A stretch of DNA of 64,000 bases from Pedobacter sp. FW305-3-2-15-E-R2A2 (GCF_038446955.1 NZ_CP151803.1:558001-622000), one strand, 5' to 3'. Positions 52,751 to 61,962 are shown, counted from the first letter of the stretch. Notes: generated by a model not told the origin, from the letters alone. Made by a program: numbers and translations.

Positions 52751-53683
52751 ATGAAAACGGATAGAATAATATGGGGTATTGTGCTGTTGTTTATCGGCGG
52801 CGTACTCCTTCTCGAAAACTTTAATATCATTGATTTCTACTGGCGCAGTGTATTCCGCTTCTGGCCTATATTTCTGATCATTGCAGGTGTAAATATTTTG
52901 TTCAGCAGGAACAAATCTCAGGTTGGTGGAATGGTTTCCATTGGAGTGCTGGTGATTACCCTGGCGATGTTGTTTGTAAAAGGACAGCAGGTACCGGAAA
53001 ATAGAGACCGCTGGATTGGAGACCGGATCAAAGACGATATCAGTTCTGAAGAAAACTATGAAGAGCTGAGCTTCTCGGAGCCCTATGCTGATTCCCTGGC
53101 AAAAAAAGCCATATTAAACATCTCCGGCGGTGGTACTTCCTTTGATTTAAAAGGAGAAACAGATAGCCTGATCAGTGCGGAGGTACAAAAAAGAGCGGGC
53201 GTATTTTCTTTGCAAAACGTGGTGTCCGACAGTGTCAGTAACCTGACTTTCAAAATGAAAGGTAAATCCGGCTGGTCAATGAGTGATGGAGGAAATGATG
53301 TAGACCTGCGTTTGAACAAAAATCCGGAGTGGGAAGTGCATATGAGCATGGGTGCAGGGGAAGTGAATTTTGATTTCTCGGAGTATAAATTGCGTGCCTT
53401 TAACTTTGATGGTGGTGCAGCAGCACTGGATATTAAATTTGGTGCCTTACTTCCGATTACCGACATCAACGTGAAAACAGGTGTGGCGGATGTGAAGATC
53501 AATATTCCTATAGAGTCAGGATGCAGAATTAAAACTAAAACAGGTCTTTCTGCCAAAGATTTTAACGGTTTTACCAAGCTGAAAGATGGTACTTACGAAA
53601 CGCCAAATTATAGTGCTTCAACGAAAAAGATATTTATCAATTTGGATGGAGGATTGAGTAACTTTGAAGTGAAGCGTTACTAA
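52751..53683 (+). CDS. LiaF-like membrane protein with adhesin-type beta domain
   Basis: A 310-residue protein. Residues 1-80 contain paired hydrophobic segments of the LiaI-LiaF-like TM region (GIVLLFIGGVLLLENFNI), closely resembling the same region of the preceding PspC protein; residues about 110-310 are a repetitive beta-helix-like DUF4097/LiaF-type domain. Homologues sense or respond to envelope damage. It lies 18 bp after the PspC gene, same operon. Confidence 0.78.
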   Translation: MKTDRIIWGIVLLFIGGVLLLENFNIIDFYWRSVFRFWPIFLIIAGVNILFSRNKSQVGGMVSIGVLVITLAMLFVKGQQVPENRDRWIGDRIKDDISSEENYEELSFSEPYADSLAKKAILNISGGGTSFDLKGETDSLISAEVQKRAGVFSLQNVVSDSVSNLTFKMKGKSGWSMSDGGNDVDLRLNKNPEWEVHMSMGAGEVNFDFSEYKLRAFNFDGGAAALDIKFGALLPITDINVKTGVADVKINIPIESGCRIKTKTGLSAKDFNGFTKLKDGTYETPNYSASTKKIFINLDGGLSNFEVKRY

Positions 53684-53717
53684 ACGCTAAATTTCATTGG
53701 AATATAAACACTTAATA

Positions 53718-54338
53718 ATGGAAAGTCCTGTTAAAGGAGAATACACAGTTGTCATTAACGGAAAGCCTACAGGACCTTATCCATTGGCATCACTACAAAA
53801 TTTAGAAATCCTTCCGGGAACCTTTATCAGAAAGCCTGGAATGGATGATTATAAAGAAGCTCACGAGTTCCCCGAACTGCGTGAGCTTCTTGGTTTTAAA
53901 TACAGCAAAACCGCTCCTCAGTATTTTGCTTCTTTCGATCAGCGTTTATTGGCTTCAGTCATAGATTACTTCTTTATTGCCATTGGCTATGCCCTGCTGG
54001 TCTTGCTGAGCTTTCTCTTTTTGGGAGAAAAAAATGAAAGGATCGCTGCGGTTGTGATCGGACTCCCCATCATTCCAATTGTCAAATTCTTCTACAGCAG
54101 TATCGCAGAAGCCTCTGTAAAGCAAGCTACCATAGGAAAAGCATTGCTGGGCATAAAAGTGACGAATATGGAGGGAAATCCCATTAGCCTGAGCAATTCC
54201 TATGGCAGGAATGCAGCAAAGATCTTATCTGTCCTTCCGGTGTTCTTTGGCTACTTGTATAGTTTCCTAAACCGGAAGCAACAATGTTTTCATGACCTCA
54301 TTGCAGACACACTGGTGACCAAGGAAAGACTGATATAA
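53718..54338 (+). CDS. RDD-family membrane protein with N-terminal GYF_2-like domain
   Basis: From the ATG at 53718 the protein has 206 residues. Residues 8-60 resemble a GYF_2 domain (YTVVINGKPTGPYPLASL). Residues about 75-206 are an RDD membrane domain: FDQRLLASVIDYFFI at its start, QATIGKALLGIKV and FHDLIADTLV later. RDD proteins are small membrane proteins sometimes linked to ion transport. Third gene of the PspC group. The in-frame TTG at 53697 is less likely. Confidence 0.8.
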   Translation: MESPVKGEYTVVINGKPTGPYPLASLQNLEILPGTFIRKPGMDDYKEAHEFPELRELLGFKYSKTAPQYFASFDQRLLASVIDYFFIAIGYALLVLLSFLFLGEKNERIAAVVIGLPIIPIVKFFYSSIAEASVKQATIGKALLGIKVTNMEGNPISLSNSYGRNAAKILSVLPVFFGYLYSFLNRKQQCFHDLIADTLVTKERLI

Positions 54339-54351
54339 TAAACATAATCTT

Positions 54352-54359
54352 TATCTTTG
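54352..54359 (+). promoter_or_regulatory. -7 box of the ispG promoter
   Basis: TATCTTTG matches TAnnTTTG exactly, 24 bp before the ispG ATG; the -33 region falls in the end of the RDD gene and shows only a weak match. Confidence 0.45.
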
Positions 54360-54382
54360 TTTCAAATTTGTATCGTAAATTG

Positions 54383-56350
54383 ATGGAAGACGTATTTGTT
54401 CAAAAAGAGTTAAATGGTGGATATTGTAATAGTTTAACACAATATTCCAGGTTCCTTACCCGCGAGGTAAACATAGGTGATATTCCTATGGGGGGCTTGA
54501 ATCCGATCCGGATTCAGTCTATGACTACAACAGATACGATGGATACCATCGGTACCGTTGAACAAACCATCCGCATGGTGAATTCTGGTTGTGAGTATGT
54601 ACGGATCACGGCTCCAAGCATTAAGGAGGCTGAAAATCTGGCCAATATCAAAAAAGAATTACTTTTCCGCGGATACAAAGTCCCTCTGGTTGCAGATATC
54701 CATTTTACGCCAAATGCGGCAGAGTCTGCGGCAAGAATCGTAGAAAAAGTACGGGTAAATCCAGGCAATTATGCTGATAAAAAACGTTTTGAAAATATAG
54801 AATACACCCAACAGGCCTATCAGGCAGAGCTGGAACGTATTTATAAAAAATTCACCCCTTTAGTGAAAATCTGTAAAGAATACGGTACGGCCATGAGAAT
54901 TGGTACGAACCACGGTTCCTTATCAGATCGCATCATGAGCCATTACGGTGATACGCCCAGAGGAATGGTTGAATCGGCAATGGAGTTTATCCGCATGTGC
55001 GAGGATCAAAACTACTATAACCTGGTGATCTCGATGAAGGCCAGCAATACACAGGTCATGGTTCAGGCTTACCGTTTGCTGGTTGCTACGATGGTAAAAG
55101 AGGGAATGAACTATCCTTTACACCTTGGCGTAACTGAAGCTGGTGATGGAGAAGATGGCAGGATTAAATCTGCTGTCGGCATAGGCGCTTTACTCGAAGA
55201 TGGCCTTGGAGATACCATCCGCGTATCCCTTACAGAAGATCCTGAGTTTGAAGCACCGGTAGCAAAAGCCCTTGCCTTAAGATACGAGAACAGGGCAAGG
55301 ATAACCGGTCTTTCTACGGAAAGAGAAAAAATCAAGATACAAGACCTTCCATACCAACCTTATGAATACAACCGCAGGCAAACGAAACCTGTACAGCATA
55401 TCGGTGGACATCACCATCCTGTAGTGATGCTGGATGTATCAAAAGAAAACTTAAAAGATCCTTACTTCCTGGGGGTTGTAGGTTATAAATACAGCGCCGG
55501 ACTGGATAAATATAATATGGCCGATCAGGCCTGTGATCTGGTTTATCTGGCTGACGGACTTCCTTCATTCTCCTTTCCGGGAAACCTGAAGCAGGTCTAC
55601 AACTATCAGACCTGGCTGGGGCTGGCAGATAAAAATAACTGTCACCCTTTACTGCCTTTCTCAGATTATGAAAAAACGGAATTAAAGGATGAACATTTAA
55701 ACCTGGTCAGCATAGATGCTGTCGAAGCATTAAATGCCAACCTCGGAATTCTCAAAGAAAATGTGGTGCTGGTATTGGAAACTGATGCGATACATGGAAT
55801 GGCTGCTCAAAGAGAACTCTTTATAAAGCTCTTAAAGGATAACCTTCAGATACCTGTCATCATTAAAAGATCCTATCCCGAACTCCATGCAGACGACTTA
55901 ATGTTGTCCGCTGCAACGGACCTCGGTGCTCTTTTTACCGACGGACTAGGGGATGGTGTATGGATCAATGCTGCCGAAACAATTGGTCTTCCTTTAGTAA
56001 ATGCGACCAGTTTTGGAATCCTGCAGGCTACCCGTACCCGTATTTCCAAAACCGAATATATCTCTTGTCCAAGTTGCGGGCGTACTTTATTTGACCTTCA
56101 GGAAACGACTCAGCTGATCCGTTCAAGGACCGATCATCTAAAAGGAATTAAGATTGGAATCATGGGCTGCATTGTGAATGGCCCTGGTGAAATGGCTGAT
56201 GCCGATTACGGTTATGTAGGTACCGGCCCTGGAAAAATCACTTTATACCGTGGTAAGGAAGTGGTCAAGAAAAATGTAAATGCAACTCGTGCACTAGACG
56301 ATCTGATCGACCTGATCAGAGAAGACGGTAACTGGGTGGAAGTAAAGTAA
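54383..56350 (+). CDS. ispG: 4-hydroxy-3-methylbut-2-enyl diphosphate synthase (large form)
   Basis: Seventh enzyme of the MEP isoprenoid pathway, a [4Fe-4S] enzyme that reduces MEcPP to HMBPP. From the ATG at 54383 it has 655 residues, the three-domain form with the extra central A* domain found in Bacteroidota, chlamydiae and plants. The N-terminal TIM barrel begins PIRIQSMTTTDTMD; cluster ligands are Cys562 and Cys565 (SCPSCG) and Cys596 (GCIVNGPGE). A TTG at 54368 gives five more residues but lies only nine bases after the -7 box. Confidence 0.93.
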   Translation: MEDVFVQKELNGGYCNSLTQYSRFLTREVNIGDIPMGGLNPIRIQSMTTTDTMDTIGTVEQTIRMVNSGCEYVRITAPSIKEAENLANIKKELLFRGYKVPLVADIHFTPNAAESAARIVEKVRVNPGNYADKKRFENIEYTQQAYQAELERIYKKFTPLVKICKEYGTAMRIGTNHGSLSDRIMSHYGDTPRGMVESAMEFIRMCEDQNYYNLVISMKASNTQVMVQAYRLLVATMVKEGMNYPLHLGVTEAGDGEDGRIKSAVGIGALLEDGLGDTIRVSLTEDPEFEAPVAKALALRYENRARITGLSTEREKIKIQDLPYQPYEYNRRQTKPVQHIGGHHHPVVMLDVSKENLKDPYFLGVVGYKYSAGLDKYNMADQACDLVYLADGLPSFSFPGNLKQVYNYQTWLGLADKNNCHPLLPFSDYEKTELKDEHLNLVSIDAVEALNANLGILKENVVLVLETDAIHGMAAQRELFIKLLKDNLQIPVIIKRSYPELHADDLMLSAATDLGALFTDGLGDGVWINAAETIGLPLVNATSFGILQATRTRISKTEYISCPSCGRTLFDLQETTQLIRSRTDHLKGIKIGIMGCIVNGPGEMADADYGYVGTGPGKITLYRGKEVVKKNVNATRALDDLIDLIREDGNWVEVK

Positions 56351-56466
56351 CCGATCCAAAACGTATTGTCACAATTCTGTGGCTATAAGCTAGTTATTGT
56401 GATCTCAAGCCGTCTTTTTCTATTTTTTTTCAGCATCTTAGAGTTCTAAAAAAAACCTTATTGATT

Positions 56467-56979
56467 ATGAAAAAGATATTTGCATTAACCTTATTTGTGA
56501 GCTTATTTACGCTTGTAACGGCCTCTGCACAAGAGAAAAAGAAAGCAAGCCCACCAGCCAGCGTAAAAGAAACCATCAGCTCCGGCACCACAGTTAGCAT
56601 TGACTATAGCCAGCCTTCCGTAAAAGGAAGAACAATAGGTGCTGAAATTGCTCCATTTGGAAAAGTATGGCGTACAGGAGCCAATGAAGCCACCGTATTT
56701 GAAGTGAGTAAAGCGGTAAAAGTTCAGGGAAAAGACCTTGCCGCAGGTAAGTATGGTTTATATACCATTCCTGGTGAAAAAGAATGGACCATCATCTTCA
56801 ACAAAACCTGGAAGCAATGGGGATCTACTAACTATTCCGAAGCCGATGATGCCTTACGTGTCGTGGTAAAACCAGGAAAAGCAGCTACGCCAACAGAACA
56901 AATGACTTTCAAAATTGAGAAATCAGGTAAAGTAAGCTTGCTGTGGGGGACTACTGTAGTTGCCTTTACCGTAAAATAG
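56467..56979 (+). CDS. DUF2911 periplasmic protein
   Basis: A 170-residue exported protein: signal peptide to about residue 21 (TASAQ). DYSQPSVKGRTI, APFGKVWRTGANEAT and AGKYGLYTIPGEKEWTIIF are the conserved stretches of DUF2911, an uncharacterised beta-rich family abundant in Bacteroidota. Start chosen at ATG 56467, not the TTG two codons earlier. Stem-loop element copy C follows 53 bp after its stop. Confidence 0.82.
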   Translation: MKKIFALTLFVSLFTLVTASAQEKKKASPPASVKETISSGTTVSIDYSQPSVKGRTIGAEIAPFGKVWRTGANEATVFEVSKAVKVQGKDLAAGKYGLYTIPGEKEWTIIFNKTWKQWGSTNYSEADDALRVVVKPGKAATPTEQMTFKIEKSGKVSLLWGTTVVAFTVK

Positions 56980-56987
56980 GGTTTAAG

Positions 56988-57017
56988 TTTTGCTCCCAAT
57001 TAAGTATGCTCCCAATT
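56988..57017 (+). repeat. TGCTCCCAATT direct repeat before element copy C
   Basis: TGCTCCCAATT occurs at 56991-57001 and 57007-57017. Similar GCTCC repeats precede element copy B (4425-4550), and one copy, TTTTGCTCC, precedes copy A on the minus strand. Confidence 0.6.
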
Positions 57018-57032
57018 GAGCAAGATTAAAAG

Positions 57033-57119
57033 AAAAAAGAGATATGTTATGAAAAGGCCTAGGAATTTTGCCCCCTTCAGGGCAAAGGTTCCAGCCTTCG
57101 AATAATTTATCTCTTTTTT
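57033..57119 (+). ncRNA. Conserved stem-loop element, copy C
   Basis: AAAAAAGAGATA (57033-57044) pairs perfectly with 57108-57119. GTTAT at 57046-57050 pairs with 57102-57106; a tandem G-A/A-G mismatch follows (57051-57052 with 57100-57101); AAGGC (57054-57058) pairs with GCCTT (57094-57098); inner hairpin TTTTGCCC (57066-57073) with GGGCAAA (57080-57086). Lies between the convergent DUF2911 and hydrolase genes and can terminate both. Confidence 0.75.
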
Positions 57120-57152
57120 CATGTCATAAATTCTCCCTTAAAAAGCCTGCTG

Positions 57153-57974
57153 CTAACTGCTCAAAAATGCCAGCGTCTTCTCACATACCTGTTTCAAATG
57201 CACCGGCAGCTGAGGCAAAATATACGGATGTGATGTGCCAAAAACATGGTTTGCACCCTCGATCTTATGTATCTCTGCTTTCAATTGTTTTTGAGCCAAC
57301 TCCTGTGCCACACTAAACTTTACATTCACATCCTCATCACCATGTATAATCAACCATGGGATAAGGACTTTTCCTGCAGCCTGTATAATATCAAACTCCC
57401 CTCTATGGGCATTGAAATCCTCCAAAAGCGTACTGTTCAATGGCATTTTCTCCTTCGTCCGTGCATTCTCTACAAATATCCGACCTGTCTTCAGCCATTC
57501 TTCTTCCTGTTCCGGCTTCCATAAACTGGAGAAATCTGCAATCGCTGCCCAGGTAACCAGCTTAGTGATCCTGGAATCATTTGCTGCCTGAACAATCGCC
57601 AAACCACCTCCGCGACTATGACCAATCAAATAAACAGGCACACCCGGATAATGCAAACTCACATAGTCAATCACCTCATTTAAATCTGCCAGTTCTTTGC
57701 TTACCGTATTCGATGAAAAAGCGTCTAAATCCGTTACATCTTTTAAATTTTCCGGCGTAACCCCGCTGTGTGACAGGTTAAATTTAAGATATCTGTATCC
57801 TTTTTGCGCAAAATAGCGGGCAACAAGATGATGTGCACCCCAATCTTTGAAACCTTTGAAGCCGTGAACAAAAATAATAATTGCCGGATTTAAGGATTTA
57901 TCGTCGTAAGTACAGTCGCCAATAATGGGTTTCCCTGATGATCCGCTTAATGTAAACTGCTCGTTTATAATCAT
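57153..57974 (-). CDS. Alpha/beta hydrolase
   Basis: A 273-residue serine hydrolase. Oxyanion region FVHGFKGFKDWG, nucleophile elbow GHSRGG with Ser120, acid in IIHGDEDVNV and catalytic His in EGANHVFG form a full triad. No signal peptide, so cytoplasmic. Resembles dienelactone-hydrolase/prolyl-oligopeptidase-like esterases; the substrate is unknown. Single gene, convergent with the DUF2911 gene and divergent from the hem operon. Confidence 0.82.
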   Translation of the reverse strand: MIINEQFTLSGSSGKPIIGDCTYDDKSLNPAIIIFVHGFKGFKDWGAHHLVARYFAQKGYRYLKFNLSHSGVTPENLKDVTDLDAFSSNTVSKELADLNEVIDYVSLHYPGVPVYLIGHSRGGGLAIVQAANDSRITKLVTWAAIADFSSLWKPEQEEEWLKTGRIFVENARTKEKMPLNSTLLEDFNAHRGEFDIIQAAGKVLIPWLIIHGDEDVNVKFSVAQELAQKQLKAEIHKIEGANHVFGTSHPYILPQLPVHLKQVCEKTLAFLSS

Positions 57975-58048
57975 ATATGAAAAATAATAATGTATCCACC
58001 TTATATAACAAACTTAAAGAAAAGATGTTTAGACAATCATTTTATTAT

Positions 58049-58063
58049 TTGAAATCGTTCTAA
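58049..58063. promoter_or_regulatory. Iron/haem regulator palindrome upstream of hemA
   Basis: TTGAAA-TCG-TTCTAA, with the surrounding TTATTA and ATAG bases nearly identical to the site before the haem receptor (41018-41032). It lies about 48 bp upstream of the hemA -7 box. Confidence 0.55.
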
Positions 58064-58110
58064 ATAGCTCTTAATTACTCCATAATGACAGTGAAATAAC
58101 GTTGGGTTGT

Positions 58111-58118
58111 TACTTTTG
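58111..58118 (+). promoter_or_regulatory. -7 box of the hem operon promoter
   Basis: TACTTTTG matches TAnnTTTG exactly. Transcription would start near 58124, which excludes a start codon at 58102 and supports the TTG at 58150. Confidence 0.5.
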
Positions 58119-58149
58119 TTACGCTAAAAATAAACAGGGATACTACATT

Positions 58150-59376
58150 TTGGAATATTTAAAGATCATTGCTTTTACGCATAAACATATTGACCTAAAA
58201 GCATTGGGTAAATTGGTGATATGTGAGCAGACACTAGACGACAGATTGAGGAACATTCAATCGGAGTTAGGTGTTAAAGAAATATTCTACATGGGAACCT
58301 GTAACAGGGTCGAGTTTGTATTCACTTGCGCTCACACGCTGGACAAGCAATTCATCACCCGTTTCCTTACCGTATTGAACATGGGATTACCCGAAGAATA
58401 CATGGATAAGTTCGTAGAGAATGTTTCTGTGTATGAACAGGGTGCTGCCTTCAACCACCTGTTAAGGACTTCCTGCTCATTAGAGAGTCTGGTAGTAGGG
58501 GAGAAGGAAATTCTTGCACAAGTCAGAAAAGCTTACGAAACCTGCCGTGTTGCCGGGTTCACCGGAGACTATATGCGGATGATCATGGGCAGAGTCGTAA
58601 AAACAGCAAAAGAAGTATATACCCATACCAACATTTCAAAGAATCCGGTTTCTATCGTTTCTTTAGCTTATCGCAAGCTGCGCGACCTTAAAATGTCCGC
58701 TACTTCCAGGCTCCTGATTATCGGCGCTGGTGAAACCAACAAAAACATAGCTCAGTATCTTAAAAAACATAAATACTCCAACTTCTCCATTTTCAACAGG
58801 ACATTAGAAAATGCAGAGGTGTTGGCCAAAGAATTAAACGGTACTGCTTATCCGCTTACCGAACTGGAAAATTACAACCAGGGATTTGATGTCATTATTA
58901 CCTGTACAGGTGCTACTGAACCCATCATTACTAAAGAAATCTATACAAAACTTCTGAATGGAGAAACCGGTAAAAAGACCATTGTCGATTTAGCGATTCC
59001 TAATGATACTGCTGCTGAAGTGGTAGCAGAATTCCCCATTCATTTTATCGAAGTTGAATCTCTTAAAGAGATTGCCCGCAAAAATATTCAGGAACGTTAT
59101 GATGAGCTGGTAAACGCCGAGCACATTATAGAAGAAAATATCAAAGACTTTGAATTGGTATTACGTCAGCGCAAAATAGAGATTGCAATGAGTTCTGTTC
59201 CTCAGAAAATCAAGGAAATTAAGCATACTGCTATCAATGGCGTCTTTGCCGACGAGATCAACGGTCTTGATGAAAACTCAAGATTGGTATTGGAAAAAGT
59301 GATGAATTACATGGAAAAAAAATGCATCAGTGTTCCAATGGTTATGGCAAAGGAGATATTGGTAAAGAATAGCTAA
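58150..59376 (+). CDS. hemA: Glutamyl-tRNA reductase
   Basis: First step of C5-pathway haem synthesis: reduces glutamyl-tRNA to glutamate-1-semialdehyde with NADPH. From the TTG at 58150 it has 408 residues. The catalytic Cys51 lies in MGTCNRVEF; the NADPH fold begins RLLIIGAGETNKNIA; the C-terminal dimerisation helix follows. The start is unusual: no ATG is available in frame, and an earlier TTG at 58102 precedes the promoter-predicted transcription start. First gene of hemA-hemCD-hemB-hemL. Confidence 0.9.
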   Translation: MEYLKIIAFTHKHIDLKALGKLVICEQTLDDRLRNIQSELGVKEIFYMGTCNRVEFVFTCAHTLDKQFITRFLTVLNMGLPEEYMDKFVENVSVYEQGAAFNHLLRTSCSLESLVVGEKEILAQVRKAYETCRVAGFTGDYMRMIMGRVVKTAKEVYTHTNISKNPVSIVSLAYRKLRDLKMSATSRLLIIGAGETNKNIAQYLKKHKYSNFSIFNRTLENAEVLAKELNGTAYPLTELENYNQGFDVIITCTGATEPIITKEIYTKLLNGETGKKTIVDLAIPNDTAAEVVAEFPIHFIEVESLKEIARKNIQERYDELVNAEHIIEENIKDFELVLRQRKIEIAMSSVPQKIKEIKHTAINGVFADEINGLDENSRLVLEKVMNYMEKKCISVPMVMAKEILVKNS

Positions 59377-59400
59377 ATTTGCGGAAAAATTAGCATTAAC

Positions 59401-60981
59401 GTGAAAAGACTTATTATCGGTACAAGAGGCAGCGACCTGGCTTTATGGCAAGCCAACTTCATTAAGGATAAACTTGCAGAGATTGGTGCTGAAGCCGAAT
59501 TGAAGATCATCAAGACTCAGGGAGATAAGATTTTAAACCTTCGTTTGGACAAACTGGAAGGCAAAGGATTTTTTACCAAAGAGCTTGAAGAAGAACTTTT
59601 AGGTGGGACGATCGATATAGCCGTACATTCTCATAAAGATTTACCTACGGTACATCCTGCAGGGTTAATTATTGGAGCAGTAACAGAACGCGAAGATCCT
59701 TCCGAGTTGTTATTGATCCTGAAAGACTGTGTAGACATCAAACAAAAGCTTTCCCTGAAAACGGGAGCGATGGTGGGAACTTCCTCCAACAGACGTAAAG
59801 CGCAAATGCTTTCGTTGCGCTCAGACCTGAACATTGAAGATTTAAGAGGTAATGTACCTACGAGAATTCAGAAACTAAGAGATGAAAATTATGATGCGAT
59901 TTTATTGGCTAAAGCTGGTGTAAATCGTCTGAACATTGATCTTTCAGAGTTTCATGTAGAGGTGGTCGATACCACAGAGCTCGTTCCTGCTCCTGCACAA
60001 GGTGCATTGGCCATTCAGATCAGAGAAAATGATCAGGAATTGTTCAACTTGTTGCAGCAGTTAAACCATCAGGAAACGATTGAAGCCATTGGCGTTGAAC
60101 GTAAGGTGTTAAACCTGTTTGAAGGTGGTTGTCACATGCCACTAGGCTGTTATTGCAAGAAAGAAGATGGACAATACGAAATCTGGACTTCCAAAGCAGA
60201 AACCGATGAGCACTTTCCTGACCGTTACTTTTGCCGTGTAGATAGCTTAGAAGGTATTGCAGAGCAGATTGTAGCTAAATTTAGTCCGGATAGAAAATTA
60301 CCTTCCAAGGTATTTATCTCCAGAGAAGTTGGTGAACACAGCTATTTTAGAAAAGCATTAGAAAAACATAAGATAGAAATTGAAGGCAGATCGCTGATCC
60401 GTACATTCCCGATCGTGAATGTATTGGACCCTTTCTACCTGAAACATATAGACTGGATCTTCTTCAGCAGCCGCAACAGTGTGGAGTATTTCTTCAACCT
60501 GAAGCCTTTGTTGCCTAAACATGTAAAGTTTGGTGTAGCGGGAAGAGGTTCTGAAGATTCTTTGAGAAAAGCAGGACACCTTGCTGATTACGTTGGCGAA
60601 GGTGGTGATATTGATGAGGTAGCTGATCTTTTTGCAGAGCTGGTAGCTGGAAAAACAGTGTTGTTCCCAAGGGCGCAGGACTCTTTATTAAGCATCCAGA
60701 AAGCATTAAAGGCGGATACCAAGGTAGTTGACCTGCCTATTTATGAGACTGTGATCGAAGAGGATGTGGACCAGACTTATGCGGAAGTGCTGATCTTTAC
60801 CAGCCCTTCTAATGTTGAGGCTTATTTTGTAGAAAACTTATTAGAACCCGGACAACAGGTGATTGCGATCGGAAACTCTACAGGGAAGAAATTTGATGAG
60901 ATGGGTGTAAAATACATTCAGCCTTATTCTCCTGATGAGATCGGATTGGCGGAAGCTGTTTACGGAATAGATATAAAATAA
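59401..60981 (+). CDS. hemCD: Porphobilinogen deaminase fused to uroporphyrinogen-III synthase
   Basis: A 526-residue fusion. Residues 1-300 are HemC, which joins four porphobilinogens to hydroxymethylbilane; the dipyrromethane cofactor attaches to Cys244 in EGGCHMPLG, and TRGSDLALWQ and SSNRRKAQ are family motifs. Residues about 305-526 are HemD (IFFSSRNSVEYFF, FTSPSNVEAYF, AIGNSTGKKF), which closes the ring to uroporphyrinogen III. GTG start 24 bp after hemA. Fusion would pass the unstable bilane directly to HemD. Confidence 0.9.
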   Translation: MKRLIIGTRGSDLALWQANFIKDKLAEIGAEAELKIIKTQGDKILNLRLDKLEGKGFFTKELEEELLGGTIDIAVHSHKDLPTVHPAGLIIGAVTEREDPSELLLILKDCVDIKQKLSLKTGAMVGTSSNRRKAQMLSLRSDLNIEDLRGNVPTRIQKLRDENYDAILLAKAGVNRLNIDLSEFHVEVVDTTELVPAPAQGALAIQIRENDQELFNLLQQLNHQETIEAIGVERKVLNLFEGGCHMPLGCYCKKEDGQYEIWTSKAETDEHFPDRYFCRVDSLEGIAEQIVAKFSPDRKLPSKVFISREVGEHSYFRKALEKHKIEIEGRSLIRTFPIVNVLDPFYLKHIDWIFFSSRNSVEYFFNLKPLLPKHVKFGVAGRGSEDSLRKAGHLADYVGEGGDIDEVADLFAELVAGKTVLFPRAQDSLLSIQKALKADTKVVDLPIYETVIEEDVDQTYAEVLIFTSPSNVEAYFVENLLEPGQQVIAIGNSTGKKFDEMGVKYIQPYSPDEIGLAEAVYGIDIK

Positions 60982-60993
60982 TAAATAATTGAT

Positions 60994-61962
60994 ATGGTGC
61001 ACCGTCCGCGTAGATTGAGAAAAAATCCTGTAGTGAGGGAAATGGTAGCTGAAACGAGGTTATCTAAAGACATGTTTATTTATCCGTACTTCATCGTACC
61101 GGGTAAGAATGTAATTCATCCTTTAGAAGCGATGCCGGGGATCAGCCATTTTTCTGAGGATACTCTATTGAGCGATGTGGAGAAAGGTTTGAAACTTGGT
61201 GTAAACAAGATCATGCTTTTTGGTGTTGGTGATGAGAAGTCCGAAGATGCGGCTTCTGCTTATCATGACCATTCCCTGGTTCCTTCAGCAGTTCGTCTGT
61301 TAAAGAAAAATTTTGGGGATGATTTATACATTGTAACCGATGTTTGCGTTTGTTCTTACACGACTCATGGACATTGCGGAATTTTAAAAGACGATTACGT
61401 TCAGAATGATCCTACCGTAGAGGTGATTGCTAAAATGGGATTGACACATGCGCAGGCAGGTGCTGATATGCTTGCACCATCGGATATGATGGATGGAAGA
61501 ATTGCCGCAATGAGACAGTTACTGGATGGACAGGGTTTTGTAAACACAGCGATCATGTCGCATGCTACAAAATTTGCTTCTGCTTATTATGGTCCTTTCC
61601 GTGAGGCGGCAGACTGTGCTCCTAGTAAGGGCGACAGGAAAGCTTACCAGATGGATTTCAGAAATGGAAATGAAGCTTTGAGAGAAGCTTTGCTGGATGA
61701 AAGTGAAGGCGCAGATGTATTGATGGTGAAGCCAGCTTTGGCTTACCTCGATGTGATGCACAACCTGAAACAACATACAGATTTGCCGATAGCCTGTTAC
61801 AATGTTTCCGGTGAATATTCTATGGTTAAAGCAGCTGCACAAAGAGGATGGATTGATGAGCAGAAAGTAGTAATGGAGACGATGCATGCCTTTGCGCGTG
61901 CAGGAGCGAGTATCATTACGACTTATCACATCAGGGATATGGTTGAAAAGAATTGGTTGTAA
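60994..61962 (+). CDS. hemB: Delta-aminolevulinic acid dehydratase
   Basis: Condenses two aminolevulinates to porphobilinogen. 322 residues; zinc Cys ligands Cys118, Cys120 and Cys128 in DVCVCSYTTHGHC indicate the zinc-dependent type. Schiff-base lysines are Lys193 (SHATKFASAYYG) and Lys246 (VLMVKPALAY). Starts 12 bp after hemCD and ends 12 bp before hemL. Confidence 0.93.
   Translation: MVHRPRRLRKNPVVREMVAETRLSKDMFIYPYFIVPGKNVIHPLEAMPGISHFSEDTLLSDVEKGLKLGVNKIMLFGVGDEKSEDAASAYHDHSLVPSAVRLLKKNFGDDLYIVTDVCVCSYTTHGHCGILKDDYVQNDPTVEVIAKMGLTHAQAGADMLAPSDMMDGRIAAMRQLLDGQGFVNTAIMSHATKFASAYYGPFREAADCAPSKGDRKAYQMDFRNGNEALREALLDESEGADVLMVKPALAYLDVMHNLKQHTDLPIACYNVSGEYSMVKAAAQRGWIDEQKVVMETMHAFARAGASIITTYHIRDMVEKNWL

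Noticed and set aside
56438..56449. TTAGAGTTCTAA before the DUF2911 gene as a fifth iron/haem site
   Set aside because: It lacks the 3-bp centre shared by the four accepted sites and its left half reads TTAGAG; likely chance in AT-rich sequence.
58102..58149. Upstream TTG start for HemA
   Set aside because: It precedes the predicted transcription start and adds 16 residues not typical of HemA.
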